Shown here piece by piece: positions 1 to 9,978 of a stretch of DNA of 47,104 nucleotides. Within the stretch, counting starts at the first letter, position 1, and each line of letters begins with the position of its first letter. The notes beneath the pieces are model-generated. The model was not told the origin of the DNA. It saw nothing but the letters and a program-made list of their open reading frames with translations, and searched no databases. Source of the DNA: Chromera velia (taxonomy: Eukaryota; Sar; Chromeraceae); contig JAHBMJ010005808.1 of the NCBI GenBank assembly GCA_018398765.1, positions 16,526 to 63,629 of the forward strand, given 5' to 3'. Made by a program: the position numbers and the translations under genes.

Positions 1-480
1 GGGGGGGGGGGTAGATTGCGATCGGTTTCAAGCCCTGCCACACGTAGCCTATTCTAACGCTTTTCTGAGCTAATTTGGGGCGGAGCTTTCCGGGGCTTTT
101 TTTTTTATGAAAGCTGCATGCAGGGCTCAGGGGATTGTTTGGTAAGTGCCCCCCGCTTCGCTTTCCGGGGCCATCGGCCTGCCGGCCCGCGGCAGATCGA
201 AAGCAAGAAAAATGCATATAATCAATTAAGAACTAGCTGCGCGATTGACGCACGCCGGCTAGCCGACCACGCCCCCACCCCCTCGGGAAAAGCCGCGGAA
301 TTCTTCCCTCCCCCCCCAACCCCCCCCCGGGAAAAAGGCGGGGGGTAAAATCGCTGCATGCCTGACGCACGCATGGCGCCTTTTCTGGGCCATTTGGGGA
401 GGGATCTTTCCGCGGGGCCTTTTTTTGGCGCCGGCCTAGCTGCGTAAGTGCCCCCCGCTTCGCTTTCCGGGGCCATATGC
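1..480. repeat. G/C-rich leader with an imperfect direct repeat
   Basis: The window opens in a G-run and continues as a G/C-rich stretch with no convincing gene. Two related blocks, about 61-176 and 378-476, each run from a CTTTTCTG-like start through a G-run and T-run. They end in the same 33-bp sequence at 142-174 and 444-476, which begins GTAAGTGCC and ends GGGGCCAT. The short motif GACGCACGC also occurs here and again near 10.27 and 45.24 kb. The region precedes RAD51 and may include its promoter, but I see no defined promoter element. Confidence 0.6.
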
Positions 481-706
481 ACTGTGTCTGGACTCTGGAC
501 TTGTGAAAGCTCTCGCATGGACAGGAGCGACCTTTGGACATCTTATTATTTGGGACTGTGCTGATAATGTTATAATATTGATCGTCTCTACAGTTCTGGA
601 TCCTGAGGAAGACCTTCTGGCTGCAGTGCTTTCACATCTTGTTCGCTTTGCTGCTCGAAGACCAGTCTCTGCTTTCTTTTGTTGCTCTTCCCAAACTCCT
701 TTTCCA

Positions 707-2034
707 ATGGCGCTACAGCTGCAGCAGCGGCAGCCAGCACCGCGTGCTGCCGAGTCGCGTCTTGTCAATGCGGAGGCAGAGCACCAGGCAGTTGCCCTCC
801 AAGAAGAAGAAGGAATGGAGGACGGATCCACTACGATGGGAGTGGAAGTGCTGTTGAATTGCGAGGGCATTCAGAAACGTCACATCGATCTTCTCAGGAA
901 GGCCAACGTCCACACGATTGATCAGGTTCTCCTGATGCCGTGTAGAGAGCTGAGGCAGATTGAGGGGATCTCTGATAAGACGATCGAGAAGATGAAAATC
1001 TTCGTGAAGGGACAGATGGAACAAGGCTTTCAGTCCGCCAAAGACTACGCCGACCAGTCAAAGAATATGATCAAACTCCAGACAGGTTCCACAGCCATTG
1101 ACACACTTCTTGAGGGTGGGATAGAGACAGGCAGTATCACTGAGCTTGTTGGCGAGTTTCGAACCGGGAAGACCCAACTCTGTCACACGCTGGCTGTGAC
1201 TTGTCAGCTTCCTCTCGAGTCCAACGGGGGAGAAGGGAAGTGTCTTTGGATCGATACAGAGAACACCTTCCGTCCCAGTCGCGTCATTGCCATCGCCAAG
1301 AGGTTCAACCTGGACCCTGAGAGAACGCTGGACAACATCATGATTGCCAGGGCGTACAACAGCGAACACCAACTGGAGTTGCTCATTCAAGCGACAGGCG
1401 CGATGGTGAGTCTCGGACGAGTTATGTGGAGACGGGGAGGGAACCAGACAGGCAGGAAGGCCGCGGGGGCATTTCAAATCAGGGAAGCTGGGGAAGCAGG
1501 GGGTGGGAGGAACGAAGGGGTGAATGTACAAAGAGGGGAAGAGACAGAGGAAGGGAGGGAGGAGCCCAGGAAAGAAGGGGTGAATGTGCAAAGAGGGGAA
1601 GAGACAGAGGAAGGGAGGGAGGAGCCCAGGAAAGAAGGGGTGAATGTGCAAAGAGGGGAAGAGACAGAGGAAGGGAGGGAGGAGCCCAGGAAGGAGACCG
1701 AACGAAACGAGTCGCGCGTTCGAAGATGAAAAGCATTTCCTGTCCGTTACTTCAAATTCCAAGTGAAGATTCATTCACCCTGTTTTTTTCGTGTTGTGCT
1801 TCTCTCTTTCTGCAGGTTGGTCATCGTTACTCTCTGGTGATTGTCGACTCCGCCACGGCACTTTTCAGGGCAGAGTACACAGGCAGAGGGGAACTGAACG
1901 AGCGTCAGCAGAAACTCGGGAGGTTTTTGCGGATCCTCCAGAGACTGGCCGACATTTTCGGGTGTGCTGTGGTGGTCACGAATCAGGTTAGGGGGCCGGT
2001 GCTTCAATTTTTTGTTCTGTCTGTGTCGGGAAGT

Positions 2035-2071
<37 letters not shown>

Positions 2072-2706
2072 CTGTGTGTTGAGGTGTGTCTGTCCAGCGG
2101 GTAATCAAGAAGAGGCCGCGCTGCTTTCCCTCCTCTTGTCTGCTTCGCTTGCTGCCTGAACAAATACTGAGTGGCCGTCTGTCTGTTTTCTCGTCCTCCA
2201 CCCATGCGGCGGTTTTCTCTCTGCATGAATCCTGCATGCTCTTGTGATCATGCCGCTCTTCACCTTCCCTCTCTCTCAGTCTGCAGTCCCTCCCCTGCCT
2301 TGAAGAACACAAATCTGAAGTTGCAGCCGTTGTTGTGCGCACAGGCGCTCGCATCTCCCGACCCACACAAAAAAGAGAGTTACTATTGTGCCTATAAAGC
2401 TTATTGTACATTTATTGTGCATGTATGCAGGTGGTCACGTCCCCCGACCCGATGGCGGTGTACACGGGGAACGTGCTGCAGCCGATCGGGGGGAACATCA
2501 TGGCCCACGCCAGCCAGACGCGTCTGTTTCTGAAGAAGGCTCGGGGGGACACGCGGAAGATGCAGGTGTTCGACTCGCCCTCCCTTCCAGAGGCAGAGGC
2601 AGAGTACAGAATCACAGACGGGGGGGTGGATGACTTGAGTGAGGATGGAGGAGGCAAGAAGGGGAAGAGTAGGTTTGGGAAGAAGAAGGATGATGATGAT
2701 GAATGA
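707..2706 (+). CDS. RAD51: RAD51 recombinase, three exons
   Basis: RecA-family strand-exchange ATPase that forms nuclear filaments on single-stranded DNA in homologous recombination. Exons are 707-1405, 1816-1986 and 2431-2706. All are joined at phase 0 by GT-AG introns (1406-1815 and 1987-2430) and give about 381 residues, longer than the usual ~340 because of extra tails. An N-terminal helix-hairpin-helix region ([20 protein letters not shown]) precedes the core. Walker A is GEFRTGKT at about 1156-1179 and Walker B is LVIVDS at the start of exon 2. The stretch [12 protein letters not shown] and the LP..SNGGEGK loop favour RAD51 over DMC1, although DTENTFRP is DMC1-like. The C-terminus is acidic and lysine-rich (GKKKDDDDE). 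The start was chosen because family similarity begins after it; the frame is open upstream to about 503. The stop is TGA. Confidence 0.93.
1514..1693 (+). repeat. 60-bp tandem repeat, three copies, in RAD51 intron 1
   Basis: Three nearly identical 60-bp units start at 1514, 1574 and 1634. They are purine-rich and begin GAAGGGGTGAATGT. The units lie inside intron 1 and are a multiple of three, so they stay open in several frames, which gives misleading ORFs on both strands. Confidence 0.95.
2036..2070 (+). repeat. (GT)n microsatellite in RAD51 intron 2
   Basis: About 17 uninterrupted GT units lie 50 bp after the intron 2 donor. Confidence 0.95.
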
Positions 2707-3085
2707 TGAATGAATGAAAAGATCATGTGTGAGGGAAAGGGACCGGGTAAATGGGTGTGCGTGTGTGTCTGTGTCTCTGGATGCTTGCATGAATGTGGTG
2801 ATTTCGGGTCGAGAAGGATGGAAGGGTGTACAGGAGCAGGCAGCAGATTTTTCGTCTCTGTTCACTTTGAAAGCACATGAGCAGTGAAGTCAAATTCGAG
2901 TGGGAGGGGCAGGACGGTACTGACAGGAAGAGAATTTGGTCACTGGTTGACGAGACAGGGCTGGATTCTCTCTCTGCCTGTCCGTGCATTGGAGGGCTTT
3001 CGTCCTCTCCTTCCTTTACAGAATATCCGCTTTTCTCGCTGAGTTGAGTGCCCTTTCGCATTCTCGCATGTGGGTGAGTGTGCGT
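2707..3085. other. RAD51 3' flank without a recognisable gene
   Basis: The stretch from the RAD51 stop to the start of duplicated segment X holds the presumed 3' UTR. I see no coding pattern, RNA gene or terminal repeat in it. Confidence 0.6.
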
Positions 3086-3087
3086 AC

Positions 3088-3123
<36 letters not shown>

Positions 3124-3226
3124 GTGTGTGTGTGTGTGTTGTGCGTGGGCGTACATGTACATGTCTCGGTTCTGTTTTCTTTTGTTGCATAATACATTTT
3201 GGGGGGAGGATCTTTCTTTCTTTCTC

Positions 3227-3265
<39 letters not shown>

Positions 3266-3340
3266 GTCTCTGTTTGAGAAGGGAAGGGCGCATCTCTCAG
3301 TGCCGATCTTCCTCTGTCCATTCAAAAGTCATGAAACACG

Positions 3341-3385
<45 letters not shown>

Positions 3386-4133
3386 GAGGCGAGGGGGGAG
3401 ACAGACAACCATGGACAGACACGCGCAAGCCAAAAGTGCAAAAAACACTCTCTCGCTTCATCCCGCACCAAGCGAGCTCCCCTAAGTGTGTCTCCATCTA
3501 CGTGCGTACCTTGCTGCGTGCGTGCATGCGGCTCGATTGAATCTTCCTGGCACCAGAAGAGGAGAAATGAAGAGAGAAAACAGCAGTACTTTCTCGTAAT
3601 TAAGTGCATGAAAGATGTTGTTCATGGGCAGGGGGAGAAGAGGAGAAGGATGGGCACATACAGAGAAGAACCAAAGGAAGATCCGCTCTATCCCCCCTAG
3701 CTCTCGATTTGTCGGTGCCCTGAGACGGACTCGGAAGTCGATTCAAAACTTTGGAGATATCAAAAGGGGTGCACTCCAAATCATTTTTATTGTGATGTGA
3801 TGTGATGTGATGATTGAGATTCCTCATTCCTGTAACATTGCATCGAATGAGCTAGACATACAGACTCTTACAGAGTGTGTACATACATGCAGACTTTTAA
3901 TTACTTTTAATATGTTTCAATTGGTCAATTCACTAATGTCGTTTGTCGTGGTATGCATTCGTCACGGTGCCTCTGTCTGTGTCCGGTTTCTTGCCGTCTA
4001 AGTTGTCTAACGTTCTCGGCCGAGCTTCATAGATTTTTGTTTTTATTTTTTTGCTTGAAACGTTGATTGTGCTGAAGCCTGTGGTTCACATGCGCGAGCG
4101 ATAGCTTATAGGCTACTATAGGCTATGCAAGTA
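3086..4133 (+). repeat. Segment X, copy A, left part
   Basis: This block matches 19392-20455 almost base for base, apart from microsatellite lengths. It starts in a (GT)n tract and includes a (TC)n run near 3229-3263 and an (AC)n/(AG)n run near 3344-3385. A TGTGATG repeat near 3793 follows, then non-coding sequence up to AAGTA (4129-4133), where the LTR retrotransposon interrupts it. Homology resumes at 9979. No clear coding region is present in this part. Confidence 0.92.
4129..4133 (+). other. Target-site duplication, left copy (AAGTA)
   Basis: AAGTA directly precedes the TG of the 5' LTR and is repeated at 9974-9978 right after the CA of the 3' LTR. The unoccupied site is visible in segment X copy B at 20451-20455, where one AAGTA joins the two flanks. 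Confidence 0.95.
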
Positions 4134-4383
4134 TGTAAGGGCTCAATATGGAGGTGCCCGCCGCCAGACCCGCCGCCGCATCTTATTGAGATACGTGGGG
4201 CGGGCGCGCCGCATGGATTTATGAAATAGTGATCGCATGTTGATTGAAGCATGATTGAATACGAATCAAACAGACTGATTGATAAGAAGGAAGACATTCT
4301 CCTTCTTATCAGTCCTCTCCGTATGAATGATTTGCATCCTCCTATAGTAAGTTCTCTTCTACGCTAGAGCCTAGTACCTTACA
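4134..4383 (+). repeat. 5' LTR (250 bp)
   Basis: Begins TGTAAGGGCTC and ends CTAGTACCTTACA; the outer seven bases TGTAAGG and CCTTACA form an inverted terminal repeat. It differs from the 3' LTR at four bases that I can see (C/T, G/A and a CC/GT pair). Confidence 0.96.
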
Positions 4384-4429
4384 GTCCAGTGTGTCACGAT
4401 CTGATTGAGTCAAACCAGTATTTTCAAAG

Positions 4430-5658
4430 ATGGTGCGGACTCGTACAGAGAAGAGAAGACTCCAGAAAGAGCAGCAGGCAGCTGAGGCTGCAGCGGCCGC
4501 AGCCGGTATACCAACGGGTTCAGGAGAGATGATTGTTCTCTCTAAAAGCGATTTGCAGGCCCTGATTGATTCCTCAGTACAGAGAGGAATTAAAGAAGAG
4601 ATGGCTGCTCTCGCCCCATCACTCTCACAAGCCCCGTCTCCTGTTGATTCTCGTGTTGATTCTCCTCCAGAGGATGAGGAGCAGGCCCCTTCTGTGTCCG
4701 CTTCTTCTTCCTACTGCTACGTGAAAGTTGACTTCGGTGCTGTGCCTCAGATGCAGAACAAGCAGCACATTAAGGAGTGGGAGCAGAAGTGGCAGAACTT
4801 TTGCAACGACCAGCTACCCAGAGAACGCTTTGTTTCGGACGAGAGTTGGAGGAATAAAATGAAGGTCTGTTTCGATAAGCTCGAGAACTCGGAGGTGAAC
4901 CGTGATATCCAGAGATTGCTGGATCGGGGTGTGCTTGCCGAGAACATTCCCCGCGCACTCCGAAAGGAGTACGGTCTTCTCACCTTCAAGGTCGAAAGCA
5001 AGATCGCCCTTCGCATTCAGTTCTTCCCATATCATTGTGATAAGGTGGACAAAGACGGCCTCCCCGTTGTTTGTTCTGGTCTTGTTTTCTCCTACTACAC
5101 CATTCACAAGAGGCTGGATGAGCTTCTTCGTGACGCGTCCAAAGAGAAGTACCACATCGATGAAGACGGTCTCTCCCCAACGTCCTGAATTCGTTCACTC
5201 GAGTCCAGCACAAGGAGGTCCTTCGTGCTCTTCCCGACGAAGTGTTTGAGGAGTCGGACAACGTTGTCGAACTCAATGACCTCTCTCTTTCCCGCATCAA
5301 ATTTTCGATGCTGCGAAAGATCCTTAAGAAATTCGCTCTGACGGACAGCCCCCAAACAGAGCTGCAGGAGCAGGAGAGGGAGAGGGGTTCACAGGGTGTA
5401 GAGAGGGCAAACAGGGCGGCCGAGGGGGTGAATGGGGGGGGGCAGAGCTCCTCCGGCTCATAAAACTCCCCTCCTGTCTGTCAGACGTGTGGAAATAGAC
5501 ACGTCAGCACCTGCAGAGCCACCCTCGACAGTGCTTTCCCCTGCAGGGCATGTGGGGAGAAGGGGCATTGGGACAAGGCCCCTGTCTGCAAGAAGAATGG
5601 GGGGCAGGAGACCGGGGAGGGGGGGGCGCAGCAGCGCCTGACCACGCTCAGACTTTGA
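4430..5658 (+). pseudogene. copia gag with zinc knuckles, frameshifted
   Basis: Structural/nucleocapsid protein of the retrotransposon. Translation from ATG 4430 gives an Ala/Gln-rich start and a Gag-like body up to an out-of-frame TGA at 5186. The true continuation is in the next frame (FTRVQHKEVLRALPDEV from 5194), so the frame shifts between about 5165 and 5186. A TAA at 5461 lies in the new frame. Immediately after it come two CCHC-type knuckles (CQTCGNRHVSTC, then CRACGEKGH), at about 5479-5590. The frame returns to that of pol near the G-run at 5612-5622. The two shifts offset each other. These could be real lesions or indel errors at homopolymers. Confidence 0.75.
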
Positions 5659-8600
5659 AAAGGGTGTGCAAGTTGGGGGGGGGATCCGCCTCAAAAATTC
5701 TTTCGCCCCCCTCAGCGATGACGATGACACAGGCGGAAAGGAGGAAAGGAAGGAGCGTGTGGGGGCAGCGGGGAGCAGAGGGGAGTCGAGATAGGTGTGG
5801 AGAAAGAAGTCCCCTGTTGCCGATACGGGTTGCAGTCGGCATTTGATTGGGGGGGATCTCGAGGACTCAATTGTTTCCCGCAGGCCCTGTGAGTTCAGAT
5901 ATGAGGAGGCCTCGGGAGGAGAGATGGTGTGTGCTGAGGAGGTGGAGGCATCACCTCTGCTTGAGGGGGTGGACGGAGAGCCCGTTTATCCTCTTCTGAG
6001 AGAGGCCTTCAAATCGTCAGTCCCTGTGTCTCTCCTCTCAGTGAGGGGTTGCAGAATGCAGAAAGTGGACCCTCCCTTTTGGGTTGAATTTCCTGGTAAG
6101 GGGGGTGGTGCAGTGAGAGCTCGTTTATATGAGAGAGATGGGGTGCATGTAGTGCGTGTTATCTCTCCATCGTCTTCTTCTCCTCCCTCTGAATCTTATT
6201 TGAGTGCAGACAGAAAGGACTGTGTGTACCTGACTATTGTTTCAGATTCTTCTTCTTTTGTTTCTTCAGGCATCGATGAGGCTGCCAGGGAGCGGATGCC
6301 CGACAAGGCGAAGCTTTCCGTCTCATGGGCACAGCAATGCACAGAGCACATGTCCCCTACAGAGTTGAATTTATGGCATGGTAGGTTTGGGCATGCGACA
6401 GGGAGACGGCTCTATGCATGCTTTAGAGAGAAAGGCATGGCACACCGAGTGACGGTAGAAGAGTGTAGAAAAGGAATTGACTGCAGGGAGTGTAGAGAGG
6501 TCAATGCAGAGATGAGACGGATACCAGCCAGGCAGGGAGGGGGGGTACCAGAGAGATTAGGATCTTATTGGACACAAGATCTTCTCTTTTTGTCTGGGGG
6601 GATGCCGGCAAGTCTTCTAACTGAAAGAAAAGGAAGACTGATGGATGGGCAGATTCTTGGATGCAAGGCACAGGCAGTCAGACATCTCTGTTCGGTCGTG
6701 CATCGCTTTGAGCCTCGCTGTGGAAAGATGGAGGTTGTACAGACAGACAATGGAAAAGAGTTCTCGGGGGACAAGAAAGGGCAGTACGATCACTTTTGTC
6801 AGGAAGAGAGAATTTTTCACCGAAGGGGGGCGGACTACACCCCTCAATATCAAAGCCAAGGGGAGAGAGCAAATCGGACAGTGAAGCGTCTCCTTCAGAA
6901 GGTGAGGAGACAAACCGGTCTTCCCCCCTACACCGAAAAGTGGCTGTTCCAGGGGGTGGTTCAAGAATTGAACAATTGCGTCTCGACTGTCACCAGTAAG
7001 TCCCCTGTTTATGCTTTCTTTGGAGAAAAACGTGCAGCAGAGATTCCCTCCATCACTGTTGGTGATCGTGTGTGTGTATACGATGCCCGTCCAAGAAAGA
7101 AAGACGAAGAGCCTGTGCATGGTGTCGAGGGCTTCTTTGGAGGAATCGAAAATTCAAATGTGGTGAAGGTAATAATTAGAAAGAACAATGGTTGGAAGCC
7201 CATTCGTGTTCCTCCCTCTTCTGTCTCACTTGTTGCGTGGAGAAGCATGGATCGCAAACTGTTTGACTCTTCTCTCTCTTCTCCTGGGGAATCGAAAGGG
7301 GAGGGGGGGCAGGGTGGGAATATAAATGATTCTTTTTCTTCTTACTCGTCTTCTCCTTCTCTTTCTGGGGTGTCTCTGGGATTGGGGGGTGAGGGGAGGG
7401 GGTCAGATGAGGTGGATGATGGGGCCTTCTCGGATGTTGATGTTGAGGAGGTGCCTTGTGATGCGGGAGATCGTCCTCCTGCAAAGTTCTCTTCTTCTTT
7501 TGCGTCTGCTTGTTTCTTTCCTTCTGTCTCTCACACGGCTGCTCGACTGTGTGAGCAATATGTTGCAACTTCTGTGTCGTCGGACATAGGAGGTGCACAG
7601 CCTTTCTCTTTTCCACTTCAGAGCCCTGCAGGCATACAAATTTAGACAGATCAGCTTGAGATGCATGCATAGCAGGAGGGGGGAGAGGAAGGGGAGAGAG
7701 AGGAAAGAGAGGAAGCAGAGAGGGACTCAGAGCCCAGAAGGGGGGCCAGACGGCTGCCAAAGAGAGAGGAAAGAGAGGACGGAGGGGGTGTGCCTCCGTC
7801 CCCTGTCGCTGAAGACGTTGAGGTGGATTAGGGGGTAGACAGCGATGGGAATGCGCTTCGTACGCAGGAAGGTAGAGAGGAAGTGCAGGCTGCACAAGAT
7901 GATGAAGAGAAGGAAAAAGCGCTGAGAGAGCGTCTACGGAAATTAAAAGAAGAGCTCGCTCGCATGATTGCGGAAAAGGAGAAGAAGAGACGTCTCCTCC
8001 CTCGGATCGTTCCCGTTGATCCGACTGTAGTCGAAAAAATGATGAGTTACGTGAATCTTCGAAAAGGACACATTGATGCAACCAATAAAGAGGTCGAGAG
8101 TGGCAGTCATGAGAAAGGAATGCTTGATGAGCTGCAGCGTTTCCTGGATAAAACGGTCTTCCGTCGGAGGGTGCGTGTCCCATTGGCAAAAGGCAGGAAA
8201 GTTATGAAGTGTCGATGGGTCCTGACTTGGAAACTAAAAGGGGGAAAGAGAGTCGTGAAAGCGCGTCTGGTTATGAAGGGATTCCAAAACGATAGGAAGG
8301 ACCTGCAGACATACTCGGAGACGGCCGATTGGTGGTCTGTCTTGCTTGTACTTTCATTTGCGGCAACAAAGGGATGGGGATGCGCAAAGTCGGATGTTCA
8401 AACTGCATTTCTGACTGCTGAAATAAAGGATGAAGTGTATGTTTGGTTGCCCGACAAACTTCCCGTAGGTCTGCCTGAGTGGATGAAAGCAGGGTCGGTC
8501 TTTCGTTTGAATAAAGTGATGTATGGACTCAAGGATGCCCCTCGTCTATACACTCAGAGCTTCAGGAAGATGGCAAAGGAGGAAGGGTGGGAAGAGCTGA

Positions 8601-9688
8601 GAGAGAGTGTGTTTGTCAAGAAGGAATCCGATGAGAAAGGAGAGATCATCGCAATCATGCTGATGCATGTGGATGATTTGCTTATCTTTGCTGCCAATCC
8701 ACTCATTCACTTTGCTCCCATTCAGAAGAGGCTCAAGATGGACGAGCTTGAGTTATTGGAAGAAGGAGAGAGTTTTGAGTATATAGGAATGACTCTTACT
8801 CGTATGCATGAGGGGTACGAAATCGGATAGAAAGCCTACCTTGACTCAATTGAAATAGATGAAAAGAAGTTGCTTGGAGGGAGATTGAATGCATCTCTTC
8901 TTGAGCCTCCTGAAGAGGGAGAAGTGTTGGAGGATCTCATTTCGTTAATGCAGAAATGCACAGGAGTTACGGGATGGGTTGTTCACACTCTTCCTTTCAT
9001 CTCTTTTTTCTTCAGCGAGCTGTCCCGATGGTCCACTTGGCCTTCTGCAGAGAAGGTTGAGGGGGTGCTACGTCTCCTTTTGCATACTCAAGAAACGGAA
9101 CCACCTCTTGTCTTCACTCTCTGCCACAATCCCAAGATCGTTAACTTTCACGACGGTTCTTTTTCTCTTTCTCAAGGAGAAGGGAGGGCAGGGTATGAGG
9201 CGTTCCTTGTAGATCAGAGCGAGTCGATTGGATCCATGCGAGAGAACAATCTCTTTGCATGGAAGTCTAAACGGATTAAGAGAGTCTTGAATTCCAGTAC
9301 GTCTTCTGAACTATACGTGCAGCATAAGACAGTGAAGAAAGCGTATGCGTGGAAGTCATTTGCGGAGGCTCTGTGGCAAAAGAAGGTCACGATCGAATTT
9401 GTGACTGACTCTGCTCCTTTGATGGAACAGTTGGAGACAGGAGAGGTAAGATCTGAGCCTCGTCTTCAAGGCATGCTTCGGTTTATTCGGCAGGAACTTA
9501 GGGCAATGAGAGCAAAAACATTGTGGTGCCCGACCGACGTCATACATGCGGACAGACAGACAAAACTCAAGTTCTCAAAAGACAGGGGAACTCAGTACGT
9601 CCCTCGTGATCGATCGACTGCTGTCAAATCAGGTGCAAGACGGAAAGTCATTGATTTTGCAAAGAAGGTGCACTTTCTCCGCCATTGA
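5642..9688 (+). pseudogene. copia pol: protease, integrase, RT, RNase H
   Basis: One frame runs from 5642 to a TGA at 9686. It is interrupted only by TAG codons at 5792, 7643, 7670, 7829 and 8828. In order: protease DTG motif (VADTGCSRHLI, about 5822); GAG-pre-integrase LWHGRFGHA (about 6371) with a following C..C pair; and integrase with first Asp in TQDLLF, second in TDNGKEF and Glu in QGERANRTVK. A charged linker follows (7640-7900). The RT has KCRWVL, KARLV and MHVDDLLIF (HVDD in place of YVDD, about 8665). RNase H has HDGSF, SSELY and TDSAP, and a closing IHADRQTK. The TAG at 8828 falls in EIG-stop-KAYLDSI, where copia RTs usually have Gln. The first codon is uncertain; pol is normally made with gag. 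Confidence 0.88.
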
Positions 9689-9723
9689 GTGATCGTTCTC
9701 TGTTTTCACGATCAGAGGATGAC

Positions 9724-9973
9724 TGTAAGGGCTCAATATGGAGGTGCCCGCCGCCAGACCCGCCGCCGCATCTTATTGAGATACGTGGGGCGGGTGCGCC
9801 GCATGGATTTATGAAATAGTGATCGCATGTTAATTGAAGCATGATTGAATACGAATCAAACAGACTGATTGATAAGAAGGAAGACATTCTGTTTCTTATC
9901 AGTCCTCTCCGTATGAATGATTTGCATCCTCCTATAGTAAGTTCTCTTCTACGCTAGAGCCTAGTACCTTACA
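9724..9973 (+). repeat. 3' LTR (250 bp)
   Basis: Same length and ends as the 5' LTR, with about four differences. It is followed directly by AAGTA (9974-9978). Confidence 0.96.
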
Positions 9974-9978
9974 AAGTA

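Larger units (their letters stand above)
4134..9973 (+). mobile_element. Ty1/copia-type LTR retrotransposon, full length
   Basis: A 5,840-bp element with two 250-bp LTRs beginning TG and ending CA, flanked by a 5-bp direct repeat. The order is gag with zinc knuckles, aspartic protease, GAG-pre-integrase, DDE integrase, reverse transcriptase, RNase H. Integrase before RT is diagnostic of Ty1/copia (Pseudoviridae-like). I could not recognise a standard initiator-tRNA primer site after 4383 or a strong polypurine tract before 9724. Frameshifts in gag and in-frame TAA/TAG codons show this copy is probably inactive. Confidence 0.95.

Noticed and set aside
707-2706. DMC1 instead of RAD51
   Set aside because: DTENTFRP is DMC1-like, but ETGSITE, the GGGEGK loop and the segment [11 protein letters not shown] favour RAD51.
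2984-3540. ORFs on both strands across (GT)n, (TC)n and (AC)n runs
   Set aside because: Simple repeats stay open in many frames; the predicted proteins are only CVCVCV, HTHTHT or SLSLSL.
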